The translations under genes and the position numbers were made by a program. Below, piece after piece: positions 15,065 through 23,077 of a DNA stretch of 23,193 bases (position 1 is its first letter; every line of letters begins with the position of its first letter). Source of the stretch: Burkholderiales bacterium (GTDB lineage Bacteria > Pseudomonadota > Gammaproteobacteria > Burkholderiales > Chitinimonadaceae); contig JAFAKZ010000046.1 in assembly GCA_019234745.1 (NCBI GenBank), positions 1-23,193 of the forward strand, in the 5' to 3' direction. The notes under the pieces are model-generated. The model was not told the origin of the DNA. It saw only the letters and a list, made by a program, of their open reading frames with translations, and searched no databases.

Positions 15065-15541
15065 ATGCTGTCCCTGATTGCAGCGCTCGCGCGCAACCGC
15101 ACCGTCGGTATCGAGAACCGTCTGCCCTGGCACTTGCCGGAAGATCTCAAGTACTTCAAGGCGACGACCAGCGGCCATCCCATCATCATGGGGCGCAAGA
15201 CTTTCGACTCGATCGGCCGCCCGCTGCCAGGCAGGCACAATATCGTGGTGACGCGCGACCCTGAATGGCAGCACGAGGGCGTCACGACAGTCCATTCGAT
15301 CGCCGAGGCGATTGCGGCGGCCGATACGCAGGGAGAAATCTTCCTGATCGGCGGCGCAACGCTGTACGCCGAAGCCCTACCGATGGCTGACAGGCTATAC
15401 CTGACAGAAATCGATGCAGACTTCGAGGGCGATGCCTGGTTCCCGGAATGGCCGGCCGGCCAATTCATGGAAACCCGCCGCGAGCGCCATTCGAATGATG
15501 CTTTTGCCTATAGTTTTGTGCTATACGAAAAGCGCCGATAA
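15065..15541 (+). CDS. folA: Dihydrofolate reductase
   Basis: A 158-residue cytoplasmic enzyme reducing dihydrofolate to tetrahydrofolate with NADPH; the target of trimethoprim. The chromosomal-type sequence aligns by eye with E. coli FolA (159 residues): MLSLIAALARNRTVGIENRLPW, Asp27 in HLPEDLKYF, GHPIIMGRKTFDSIGRPLPGR with the cofactor-binding Arg and Thr, IFLIGGATLYAEALPMADRLYLTEI, and a final AYSFVLYEKR. The ATG at 15065 gives the expected N-terminus, although no strong ribosome site is visible. It lies 30 bases after thyA and only eight bases before a possible TTG start of the following diguanylate cyclase gene. Confidence 0.97.
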   Translation: MLSLIAALARNRTVGIENRLPWHLPEDLKYFKATTSGHPIIMGRKTFDSIGRPLPGRHNIVVTRDPEWQHEGVTTVHSIAEAIAAADTQGEIFLIGGATLYAEALPMADRLYLTEIDADFEGDAWFPEWPAGQFMETRRERHSNDAFAYSFVLYEKRR

Positions 15542-15615
15542 GGCCCGTTTTGGCGATTTACCGCAGGACCCGTCGTACCGCGCCATTGGCGCAACGCCAT
15601 AGGGCCAGCAGCCGC

Positions 15616-16902
15616 ATGCCGGCGGCTGCAAGTGAGGACATGGCCACCGTACTGTCGCCTTCCCTATTGCTGGCCGAGATGACCCGGCTCGCCCCGCTCG
15701 CCATGCTGGCCATCGAGCCGGACACTGGCGTCGTCGCTGCGCACAACCAGCTTGCGCGGGACGTGCTCGGCATCACCAGTAACCGCCTGCCACTGCGCGA
15801 CCTGTTTGAGAATCCCAGCGTGGCCCGGCAGTTCCTGCTGATGGCCCGTACTCACGGTTTCATCCGCCAGTTCGAGGCGCGCCTGCGTCTACCCAACGGC
15901 CAGCGTGCGTGGATGCTGCTGGCCGCCCGCCTAATCGATCACGACGGCCAATCGCTACTTGTCATCAGCCTCACCGATATCCACGAACGTCGACTACAGG
16001 AAGACGCGCTGCGCGAAAGCGAGCAGCGCCATCGCCGAGTACTGGAGGCAGCCAACGAAGGTTATGCGCTATTCGACGCACGCACGGGCGAGGTGCTGGA
16101 CGTGAACCCGGCGCTATGCGACCTGCTTGGCTACGGTCGCGACGCGCTGATGCGCATGACGCCGGAGCAACTGGCCACCGAGGACAGCCTGGAGCGCCTG
16201 CGCGCCGAGCAACGCGGCTGGGCCGGCGCGCCGAATCATCGGTTCGAGCTGGGCCTGCGCCGCTCGGACGGCGCGCGCCTCACGGCCGAGATCAGCGTCT
16301 CGGGCATCGCCGACCCAGACGGTCGCGTTACCTCCATCGTCGCGTTGGTGAGCGACATCACGGCGCGCAAAACGAACGAGGAGCGGGTGCTCTACCTTGC
16401 CTTCTACGACACGCTCACAGCCTTGCCCAACCGCTTCCTGTTCTCCGAGCACATGGAGCAGGCGCTGCGCCAACTGCAACGGCGCGGCGGTATCCTGGCC
16501 CTGATGTTCCTCGACCTGGACGACTTCAAGCTGGTGAACGACACCATGGGCCACGACGCGGGCGACGAACTGCTGAAGGTCGTCGGTAAGCGCCTGCTGT
16601 CCTGCGTACGCACGTCTGATACGGTGTCGCGCCAGGGCGGCGACGAGTTCATGGTCTTGCTGGCGAACCTCGCGGAGCCTTCCGATGCGACCCAAGTTGC
16701 GAGCAAGATGCTGGCGGCGCTGGCCGAGCCTGTGGTGATCGATGGCACGGAAATGCGGGTGAACGCGAGTATTGGCATTGCGCTATGTCCGCAACACGGC
16801 AGCAACGCCGCCACACTCCGCAAGCACGCGGATATCGCGATGTATCAGGCAAAATTCGGCGGCAAGCACCGCTACGCCATCTACGCACCACAGGATACTT
16901 GA
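15616..16902 (+). CDS. PAS-PAS-GGDEF diguanylate cyclase
   Basis: A cytoplasmic sensor protein (428 residues from this start) predicted to make c-di-GMP. A degenerate first PAS-like domain (about 18-122) is followed by a clear PAS domain (about 123-252, SEQRHRRVLEAANEGYALFD to VALVSDITARKTNEER), then a GGDEF domain (about 260-424) with DLDDFK, intact GGDEF at 341-345 and an RxxD inhibitory site R332-D335. No membrane segment or EAL domain is seen. The start is uncertain: ATG 15616 is used; ATG 15640 has GTGAGG close upstream; a TTG at 15550 has AAGG six bases upstream overlapping the folA stop but gives an Arg-rich tail. It is probably co-transcribed with thyA-folA. Confidence 0.88.
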   Translation: MPAAASEDMATVLSPSLLLAEMTRLAPLAMLAIEPDTGVVAAHNQLARDVLGITSNRLPLRDLFENPSVARQFLLMARTHGFIRQFEARLRLPNGQRAWMLLAARLIDHDGQSLLVISLTDIHERRLQEDALRESEQRHRRVLEAANEGYALFDARTGEVLDVNPALCDLLGYGRDALMRMTPEQLATEDSLERLRAEQRGWAGAPNHRFELGLRRSDGARLTAEISVSGIADPDGRVTSIVALVSDITARKTNEERVLYLAFYDTLTALPNRFLFSEHMEQALRQLQRRGGILALMFLDLDDFKLVNDTMGHDAGDELLKVVGKRLLSCVRTSDTVSRQGGDEFMVLLANLAEPSDATQVASKMLAALAEPVVIDGTEMRVNASIGIALCPQHGSNAATLRKHADIAMYQAKFGGKHRYAIYAPQDT

Positions 16903-16971
16903 GCGCTGTCTCGCGAGTTTCATGTTAGGTAGCTACACTCCGCTACTTCGTCCACCCGCCCTTCGCCATCC

Positions 16972-18222
16972 ATGCTACGTCGTCTGTTGACCCTGTTACT
17001 GGTTGCCGCCAGCACCCATGCTGTCGCCTCCAACCAAGCCTGGGTGCAGTACGGCCCACGCGGCGTCGAAGTCCGCGCCCTTACATCCGACAACACCTGC
17101 CCAGCAGCTGACATCGACGGCAAGACGCTGCCGATGCAGGAGCGTGCTGTCCCCAACGCCGCCTACCCTGCGCGCACCTGCCAGCTTGACCTTCCAAGCG
17201 GCACGAAGAAAGCAAGCGTGTTCGGCAGGCCGCTCATGCTACCCGTTGACGACCCGCAGACGATCGTAATCCTCGGCGACACGGGCTGCCGCATGAAGGG
17301 CAAGCTCAATGCCGGCGGCGTCTTCCAGGCTTGCAACGACCCGAAATCCTGGCCCTTCTCGCTGATCGCGGAGGTCGCCGCACAGCAACGACCTGACTTG
17401 GTCGTCCACGTGGGCGACTACCATTACCGCGAAACGCCCTGCCCCGACTCTGAGGGCGGCTGTACGGGCAGCCCCTGGGGTGATACGCAGGCCGTCTGGG
17501 AGGCGGACCTGCTCGAGCCGGCCCATACGCTATTGCGCACGGCACCGTGGGTTTTCGTGCGCGGCAATCACGAGGAATGCAAGCGCGGCGGCAAGGGCTG
17601 GTCGCGCATGTTCGATCCCTATCCGTTTGATGTCGAACACGGCTGCAATGCCATGGAAGATGCATGGATCGTCAAGCTGAAAGGCCTGGACCTGGGTGTG
17701 GTCGACAACTCGTCGATGGACGAGGGAGACGAGAAAACGGCCCTTAGCGATAGCCTGAAGGCGCAGCTGCACAAGCTGGGTGAACAATCTGCCGGCACCC
17801 CGCTATGGGTGCTGATGCACCGTCCTGCGCGCAGCGTCGTACACGTACACGCGGGCACCGTGATCGGCGGCAATGCCACCCTCGCGGCCGGTTTCGATGC
17901 TGCGACGCCTAGTAACCTGCAGTACATCTGGTCAGGCCATCTGCACGCCTTCGAAGTGATGAACTGGCAGGACGGTAGCGTGCCACAGATCGTGACCGGC
18001 CATGGTGGCGACGTGCTGGACCGCGATGCACCGTCCACGCTGGATGGTCTGATTCAGTTGGGGAAGCAGATCAGCACGGGCTGGGGGCAGATCGGCGATT
18101 TTGGCTTCGTACTGCTGAAGAAGCACGAGAGTAAATGGGAACTCACCAATCACGATCGTTTCGGCAATGTAACCATGCGCTGCGAGCTCGCCAAGCCCAT
18201 CATCTGCGCGCCGGTTCACTAA
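16972..18222 (+). CDS. Exported calcineurin-like metallophosphoesterase
   Basis: A 416-residue protein with a Sec signal peptide (MLRRLLTLLLVAASTHAVAS, likely cut after AVA), so it acts in the periplasm or outside. All metal-binding motifs of the superfamily are present in order: GDTG with Asp103, GDYH with Asp149 and His151, GNHE with Asn199 and His200, MHRP with His283 and GHLH with His323 and His325. The mature part has many Cys, consistent with disulfides. Substrate class (phosphomonoester, diester or nucleotide) cannot be told. The ATG lacks a clear ribosome site. It is followed, after a long hairpin, by two surface lipoprotein genes on the same strand, so it may belong to that cluster. 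Confidence 0.88.
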   Translation: MLRRLLTLLLVAASTHAVASNQAWVQYGPRGVEVRALTSDNTCPAADIDGKTLPMQERAVPNAAYPARTCQLDLPSGTKKASVFGRPLMLPVDDPQTIVILGDTGCRMKGKLNAGGVFQACNDPKSWPFSLIAEVAAQQRPDLVVHVGDYHYRETPCPDSEGGCTGSPWGDTQAVWEADLLEPAHTLLRTAPWVFVRGNHEECKRGGKGWSRMFDPYPFDVEHGCNAMEDAWIVKLKGLDLGVVDNSSMDEGDEKTALSDSLKAQLHKLGEQSAGTPLWVLMHRPARSVVHVHAGTVIGGNATLAAGFDAATPSNLQYIWSGHLHAFEVMNWQDGSVPQIVTGHGGDVLDRDAPSTLDGLIQLGKQISTGWGQIGDFGFVLLKKHESKWELTNHDRFGNVTMRCELAKPIICAPVH

Positions 18223-18274
18223 GCCCTGGGTGATAGGTACGTTCGGCGCCTCCAGCTTGATTTGGGCCGGAAAA

Positions 18275-18334
18275 ACATGTTCACTGGAATGTGTCCTGTC
18301 GGAAATCGCGGACAGGACCGTTCCAGACATGTTC
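18275..18334. repeat. Long imperfect inverted repeat between ACATGTTC direct repeats
   Basis: Perfect eight-base arms GTCCTGTC (18293-18300) and GACAGGAC (18311-18318) enclose a ten-base loop. Outside them CTGGAA (18284-18289) pairs with TTCCAG (18321-18326), and ACATGT (18275-18280) with ACATGT (18327-18332). The outer ends are also the direct repeat ACATGTTC (18275-18282, 18327-18334). There is no T run, so it is not an ordinary terminator. It ends 15 bases before the lipoprotein ATG and may be an RNA structure affecting that gene, a regulator site, or a small inserted repeat. Confidence 0.75.
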
Positions 18335-18349
18335 GGACGGAATACAGCC

Positions 18350-18778
18350 ATGCGTCGGCACCTGCCTATCCTAATGCTTATCCTGCTGGCAGGCTGTGCA
18401 TCGCCGCCCGCCCAGGTACCTGAGCCACCCAAGCCGATCGAACTGAGCTACCGCCTGCCCGGCTCCCCCTTGCAAGTCGGCAGTACCGCCGCGTTTCAGG
18501 CCAATATCGTGGTTCGCCGTCCGTTCGAACACGTCGTATTGGCACTCAGCAGCGACTCGCGCTGTGTCGAGGTCGATCCGTCGGACTTCATTCTTCAGAA
18601 TCTGACCCCGCCGGCAGCAAGCGCACCCAGCGCGAACTCGCCACCGGCGTTGCCGGCCGTACCCTTGCGATTGTTCAAGTTGAAAGCGACATGCGCGGCT
18701 AAGGCTCATCTGACGCTGCGCGCAGAAAGCGACGAGGCGCACGCCTCGATGGATATCGGGCTGGAGACTGTTCAATGA
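18350..18778 (+). CDS. Small lipoprotein, unknown function
   Basis: A 142-residue protein not matched to a named family. The N-terminus MRRHLPILMLILLAGCASPP is a textbook lipoprotein signal with Cys16 in the LAGC lipobox and Ala next to it, so outer-membrane retention is expected. A Pro-rich linker (about 17-31) leads to a mostly beta-strand body (about 32-142) with two Cys (in SRCVE and ATCAAK) that could pair, and a Pro/Ala/Ser-rich insertion near 87-103; an Ig-like fold is possible. ATG 18350 was chosen because the signal starts there; ATG 18329 lies inside the upstream hairpin. Its stop overlaps the next ATG (ATGA), tying it to the Asp-box lipoprotein. Confidence 0.75.
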   Translation: MRRHLPILMLILLAGCASPPAQVPEPPKPIELSYRLPGSPLQVGSTAAFQANIVVRRPFEHVVLALSSDSRCVEVDPSDFILQNLTPPAASAPSANSPPALPAVPLRLFKLKATCAAKAHLTLRAESDEAHASMDIGLETVQ

Positions 18779-21561
18779 AGCCGTTTGCCATCAAATCGAT
18801 CGTCCAGGCACTGCCGGCTGGTTCACTGGCGGCCCTGCTGCTGAGCGCCTGTGCGAACATGCCCTCGCCCAACGCAGCTATCCCGCCTGCCCCGCGCTGC
18901 GCGGGCGACGCACCCCATGACATCGATACCGTGGCACGCAGTCTGGGCTGGTCGAGCAGCGCCGTGGCTGAACTCGAGGAAGAGCGGCATGTGCCGCACG
19001 AAGTGCTGTGTACGCTGCCTTCGCGCCAGTTGACGGCGCTCCTCATAGAGCATGAAGAAGAACGGCCGCGACCCGATCACCCGGCCGAATGGGCCAAGCA
19101 AAATGCCTTGCAACAGGCAGACGAGTACGGTGTGGTCGACCGCCTCGGCTTTGCGCACGCCTTGGCCCAGCGCCAAGCGCTACTGGAGCGCCAGGCCCAA
19201 ATGCCGCGCGAAAGCGTGAAGCTGGCAGGCATTACAGGTAGCAGCAGCTGGCAACCACTGGGCCCTGGCAATATAGGTGGGCGTGTACGCAGCATGGTGA
19301 TGGTGCCGGGCTCGCAGAAACTCCTTGCCGGCAGTGCCACAGGTGGCATCTGGAGCTCGACTGACCACGGCCAGACCTGGCATGTCACCAACGATTTCAT
19401 GGGCAGCCTTGCTATCGGCGCCCTTACCGTCGACCCGAACAATAGCCAGGTGCTCTACGCTGGTACCGGCGAGGGGCCGACCTATATCTACGGCAACGGC
19501 GTTTACAAGTCGACCGATGGCGGCAACAGTTGGTCGGCGCTTAACGGGACCACGCCATCACTGACTTCGCCGACGAACTACGGCTTCTTCTGGGTCGACC
19601 GGATCGCCGTACAGCCAGGCAATTCGAATACGGTGATCGCCGCGACCAACTTCGGGGTGTACCGGAGTGCCGACGGCGGTGCGACCTGGACGGGCCAGTA
19701 TACCAACGACACTTTCCACGACGTGCGCTTCGACCCCAGGAACACGTCCAACGTCGTACTTGGCGGCGACCAAGGCGATATCTATACGTCGTCGGACGCC
19801 GGCCAAACCTGGACGCGCCATGCCATCGCCTCCTCCGGCCGCATGGAAACGGCGTTCGCGGCGAACACGTCGGGGCTGGTCTATGCATCGGGCGACCAGA
19901 ATTCCGGCACCATCTACAAGTCGACCGACAGCGGTGCAACCTGGACGACCGTGTCGAACCCAAAGCATCTCGGCGACCAGGGCTGGTACGGCAACACGAT
20001 CTGGGTCGACCCGACCGACGCCAGTCGCCTGATTATTGGTGGCATCGACCTGTACCGCTCGACGGATGGCGGAGCAAACTGGACGCAAATCAGCGACTGG
20101 ACACTCTGGCCGCAATCAGCACACGCTGACCACCATGTGCTGATCGCCGATACAGCCTTCGACGGCAACAACAACCTCACCGTCTACAACGGCGACGACG
20201 GTGGCGTGTTCGCAGCCACGAACTTCACGAACGTAACGTCCGGTGCGAATGGCGGCTGGACCTCGCTCAACAATGCCCTACCCATTACCCAGTTCTACAG
20301 CGTGGCCTCAAATCCTCTCGGCACCATTGTCGGCGGTGCACAGGACAACGGCTCGCTCCAGTACCAGGGCGGGCAGAATACCTGGGTGCAGTTCTACGGT
20401 GGCGATGGCGGCTTTACAGCAGTGGACCCGAACAGTGCCAACGTCTTCTATGGCGAATATGTGAATCTGCAATTGTTCAGTTCGCTGGATGGCGGCCAGA
20501 CGGCGAACTCCATCTACACGGGCATCAGCGACGCGAAGAGTGATACCCACTCGCTGTTTATTTCACCTTTCATCCTCGACCCGAACGACTCGAGCCGCAT
20601 GTATGCCGGCGGCAGTTCGCTCTGGCGCAGCGACAATGTGACCGATGCAGCGCCGCTATGGACAGCGGTAACGACCGTCTCCAATGGCAAGCGCATTAGC
20701 GCGATCGCCGTGGCCAAGACCGACCCAAACATCGTCTGGTACGGCACGGAAGACGGCCAGCTCTACTACTCGACCAATGCGCTCTCCAGCACGCCAACGT
20801 GGCGGTCGGTGAGCAATACGCTGCCTAGCCGCTACGTGATGCAGATATTCATCGACCCCGACTCGCCGACCAAGGTCTACGTGACGCAGGGCGGCTTCAA
20901 GGACGGCAACCTGCGTTATACGACTGACTATGGCAACACCTGGACGGTATCCAGCGCTGCGGGCGGCCTACCCATCGCGCCAATCCGCACGGTGACGCGC
21001 AATCCGTCCAACCCGTCGTGGCTGTACATCGGCGGCGAAGTGGGCTTGTTCACTAGCCAGGATGGTGGCGTGACCTGGTCGACCAATACCGATGGCCCGG
21101 CCAACGTCCAGATAGACCAACTGGATTGGGAAGACAGCAACCACCTGATCGCCGCCACATTCGGCCGCGGCATGTATATGGCGACGATCGGTTCGCCCAT
21201 CGCCCGCTACAGTGACAATGCAAGCGGGACGATCGGCAACCTGACGCTGAGCGCGGCAGTGACGCCAGCCCAGGCCGATACGGGTATTCGCGGTGCCGTG
21301 TTCGTCGCGGCCCTACTGCCGAACGGCCAGTATTACCTGGAATCGCCCAGCGGCTGGTTCCCGTTCGACGGCGGCCACCCCGCGGTTTATACGCAAGGCC
21401 CCTTGCAGGCGACGACGGTACCTGTTGTCACCAATATGAACCTGACCAGCTTGTCGGGCACCATCGTGCTCATGGGCTACGGCCGCGGCGACACGCCCGC
21501 AGTGGCGCTGGGCGATCTGCTGAAGAACGGCCAGTACAAGATCGTCTACTACATTCATTGA
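18775..21561 (+). CDS. Large Asp-box (BNR) repeat beta-propeller lipoprotein
   Basis: A 928-residue lipoprotein: signal peptide with LLLSAC lipobox at Cys26 followed by Ala, so probably at the outer membrane. Residues 40-150 are charged and helical, with no known match. Residues 155-805 hold at least nine Asp-box motifs of the S-x-D-x-G-x-T-W kind, for example near 195-202, 246-253, 298-305, 339-346, 383-390, 429-436, 570, 716-723 and 761-768, typical of sialidase, GH74 and sortilin-type propellers. A beta-rich C-terminal domain (about 808-928) is not recognised. Asp boxes are structural, so enzyme activity is unproven; binding or degrading a surface or extracellular polymer is possible. It overlaps the small lipoprotein gene by ATGA. 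Confidence 0.87.
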   Translation: MKPFAIKSIVQALPAGSLAALLLSACANMPSPNAAIPPAPRCAGDAPHDIDTVARSLGWSSSAVAELEEERHVPHEVLCTLPSRQLTALLIEHEEERPRPDHPAEWAKQNALQQADEYGVVDRLGFAHALAQRQALLERQAQMPRESVKLAGITGSSSWQPLGPGNIGGRVRSMVMVPGSQKLLAGSATGGIWSSTDHGQTWHVTNDFMGSLAIGALTVDPNNSQVLYAGTGEGPTYIYGNGVYKSTDGGNSWSALNGTTPSLTSPTNYGFFWVDRIAVQPGNSNTVIAATNFGVYRSADGGATWTGQYTNDTFHDVRFDPRNTSNVVLGGDQGDIYTSSDAGQTWTRHAIASSGRMETAFAANTSGLVYASGDQNSGTIYKSTDSGATWTTVSNPKHLGDQGWYGNTIWVDPTDASRLIIGGIDLYRSTDGGANWTQISDWTLWPQSAHADHHVLIADTAFDGNNNLTVYNGDDGGVFAATNFTNVTSGANGGWTSLNNALPITQFYSVASNPLGTIVGGAQDNGSLQYQGGQNTWVQFYGGDGGFTAVDPNSANVFYGEYVNLQLFSSLDGGQTANSIYTGISDAKSDTHSLFISPFILDPNDSSRMYAGGSSLWRSDNVTDAAPLWTAVTTVSNGKRISAIAVAKTDPNIVWYGTEDGQLYYSTNALSSTPTWRSVSNTLPSRYVMQIFIDPDSPTKVYVTQGGFKDGNLRYTTDYGNTWTVSSAAGGLPIAPIRTVTRNPSNPSWLYIGGEVGLFTSQDGGVTWSTNTDGPANVQIDQLDWEDSNHLIAATFGRGMYMATIGSPIARYSDNASGTIGNLTLSAAVTPAQADTGIRGAVFVAALLPNGQYYLESPSGWFPFDGGHPAVYTQGPLQATTVPVVTNMNLTSLSGTIVLMGYGRGDTPAVALGDLLKNGQYKIVYYIH

Positions 21562-21596
21562 CTCACCTGCGGAGCGGGGCGTTGCGGGCGGTCTGT

Positions 21597-21643
21597 GGCG
21601 TCGCGATCCCTTCGAATACGTCCAGTATTCGTGCGGGATCGAC
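21597..21643. repeat. REP-like stem-loop in the intergenic region before ilvE
   Basis: CGAATAC (21613-21619) and GTATTCG (21625-21631) pair around a five-base loop; after a small internal bulge, CGATCCC (21604-21610) pairs with GGGATCG (21635-21641), giving 14 base pairs. No T run follows. The gene-free stretch 21562-21828 (267 bases) otherwise holds a GAGCGAAGCGAG duplication near 21676 and a CCCTAGGG palindrome near 21756, and looks like a dispersed repeat rather than a gene. Confidence 0.65.
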
Positions 21644-21786
21644 TCCTTGCAGCCCATCCCGTTGCCAGGATTCTTGGTGAGCGAAGCGAGCCTAGAACCT
21701 GTGCATCCTTTTGGGCAAAGCCGCCGCCGCGACCCCAGGAAAAGATCAGCGTGTCCCTAGGGGTGCCGCGCGCGCCGCGATATGGC

Positions 21787-21792
21787 TAAAAT
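21787..21792 (+). promoter_or_regulatory. Possible -10 box for ilvE
   Basis: TAAAAT in the context GGCTAAAATGG lies 37 bases before the ilvE ATG; the same GCTAAAATGG string occurs in the thyA promoter region. No good -35 is visible. Confidence 0.3.
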
Positions 21793-21828
21793 GGCGATCT
21801 CTGTGCCCACCCCAATGAGGAGAACGAT

Positions 21829-22752
21829 ATGTCCATGGCCGACCGCGACGGCGTGATCTGGTATGACGGCAAGCTGGTCCCCTGGCGGGATGCGACCACG
21901 CATGTGCTGACGCATACCCTGCACTACGGCATGGGCGTGTTCGAAGGCGTGCGGGCGTATGAGACCTCGCGCGGCGCAGCGATCTTCCGCCTGCAGGACC
22001 ATACCGACCGCCTGTTCAACTCGGCCAAGATCCTGGGCATGGCGATCAAGCACAGCAAGGACGAGCTGAATGACGCACAGCGTGCCGTTGTGCGCGAAAA
22101 CGGCTTGAAATCCTGCTATCTGCGTCCGATGGCCTTCTATGGTTCTGGCAAGCTCGGCGTGGCGCCGCCCGTGGACGATGTGCATGTTATCGTCGCCGCC
22201 TGGCCCTGGGGCGCCTACCTGGGTGCCGAGGGCCTGGAAAAGGGCATCCGCGTGAAGACCTCCTCGTTCACGCGGCATCATGTGAACGTGACGATGTGCA
22301 AGGCCAAGGCCAATGGCAACTACATGAACTCTATCCTGGCCAACAACGAGGCCACGCGTGACGGCTACGATGAAGCCTTGCTGCTGGACGTCGACGGCTA
22401 TGTGGCCGAGGGTTCAGGCGAGAATATCTTTGTGATCCGCAAGGGCAAGATGTATACGCCGGACCTGACCTCCTGCCTGGACGGCATCACGCGCAACACG
22501 ATCTTCCACCTGGCTAAGGAATTGGGCCTCGACATCATCGAGAAGCGCATCACGCGCGACGAAGTCTATATCGCTGACGAAGCCTTCTTCACCGGCACGG
22601 CGGCCGAAGTGACGCCGATACGCGAACTGGATGGCCGCACCATCGGCGAAGGCTCGCGTGGCCCGATTACGACTAAGCTGCAAAGCATGTATTTCGCCAC
22701 GGTAAAGGGCGAGGATGCCAAACGGGCGGAGTGGCTGACGCTGGTCAGCTAG
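21829..22752 (+). CDS. ilvE: Branched-chain amino acid aminotransferase
   Basis: A 307-residue fold-type IV PLP enzyme that performs the last step of leucine, isoleucine and valine synthesis, or the first step of their breakdown, with glutamate/2-oxoglutarate as partner. Features: HTLHYGMGVFEGVRAY at residues 29-44, catalytic Lys160 in CKAKANGNYMNS, ALLLDVDGYVAEGSGENIF at 183-201, and the FFTGTAAEVTPI block near 257-268, all typical of IlvE class I; length equals E. coli IlvE (309). The ribosome site GAGGAG lies six bases before the ATG, one of the strongest here. The zinc-ribbon gene follows after 78 bases. Identity is firm. Confidence 0.97.
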   Translation: MSMADRDGVIWYDGKLVPWRDATTHVLTHTLHYGMGVFEGVRAYETSRGAAIFRLQDHTDRLFNSAKILGMAIKHSKDELNDAQRAVVRENGLKSCYLRPMAFYGSGKLGVAPPVDDVHVIVAAWPWGAYLGAEGLEKGIRVKTSSFTRHHVNVTMCKAKANGNYMNSILANNEATRDGYDEALLLDVDGYVAEGSGENIFVIRKGKMYTPDLTSCLDGITRNTIFHLAKELGLDIIEKRITRDEVYIADEAFFTGTAAEVTPIRELDGRTIGEGSRGPITTKLQSMYFATVKGEDAKRAEWLTLVS

Positions 22753-22830
22753 GTTCTAGCGCACGACACGATCTCTTGCGGCATTACCGCCTCAACGGCG
22801 AGTGATGCCCGATTCACAGGAAACACCACC

Positions 22831-23034
22831 ATGACGCAACTCAAAGAAAACACGCAAACGACGATCGAGGTCGAGGCATCGGACCTGCCCCTGCACTGCC
22901 CCATGCCCAGCATGCTGAAATGGAACGCGCACCCGCGCGTCTTCCTGCCTATTGAAAACACGGGCGAAGCGCGTTGCCCCTACTGCGGCACCCTCTACAC
23001 GCTCAAGGGCGGCCCGGCTGGACACGGTCATTGA
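22831..23034 (+). CDS. zf-CHCC zinc-finger domain protein
   Basis: A 67-residue protein with a C23-x10-H34-x14-C49-x2-C52 zinc site (LHCPMP, NAHPRVFLP, RCPYCGTLY), the CHCC pattern of a family related to the NDUFS6/complex I 13 kDa subunit. Such mini-proteins are conserved in betaproteobacteria, usually beside ilvE and LPS heptosyltransferase genes as here, but their role is not established. CAGGAAACACC precedes the ATG with AGGA at about nine bases. A probable waaF start follows 43 bases later on the same strand, so the three genes may form one transcript. Confidence 0.88.
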   Translation: MTQLKENTQTTIEVEASDLPLHCPMPSMLKWNAHPRVFLPIENTGEARCPYCGTLYTLKGGPAGHGH

Positions 23035-23077
23035 TGCCCCCCCACAAGCTGCTCCGCGTACCGGTAGCGGCCAGACC

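Noticed and set aside
14252..15295. 347-codon open frame on the minus strand opposite thyA and folA
   Set aside because: It lies entirely over two certain genes; the composition is that of a shadow frame in GC-rich DNA and no family motif is visible.
15909..16589. 226-codon plus-strand frame inside the diguanylate cyclase gene
   Set aside because: Out-of-frame Arg/Ala/Gly-rich translation of the PAS-GGDEF region.
21595..21789. 64-codon plus-strand frame in the region before ilvE
   Set aside because: It runs through the REP-like hairpin and repeat sequence, has no ribosome site, and looks like translated repeat DNA.
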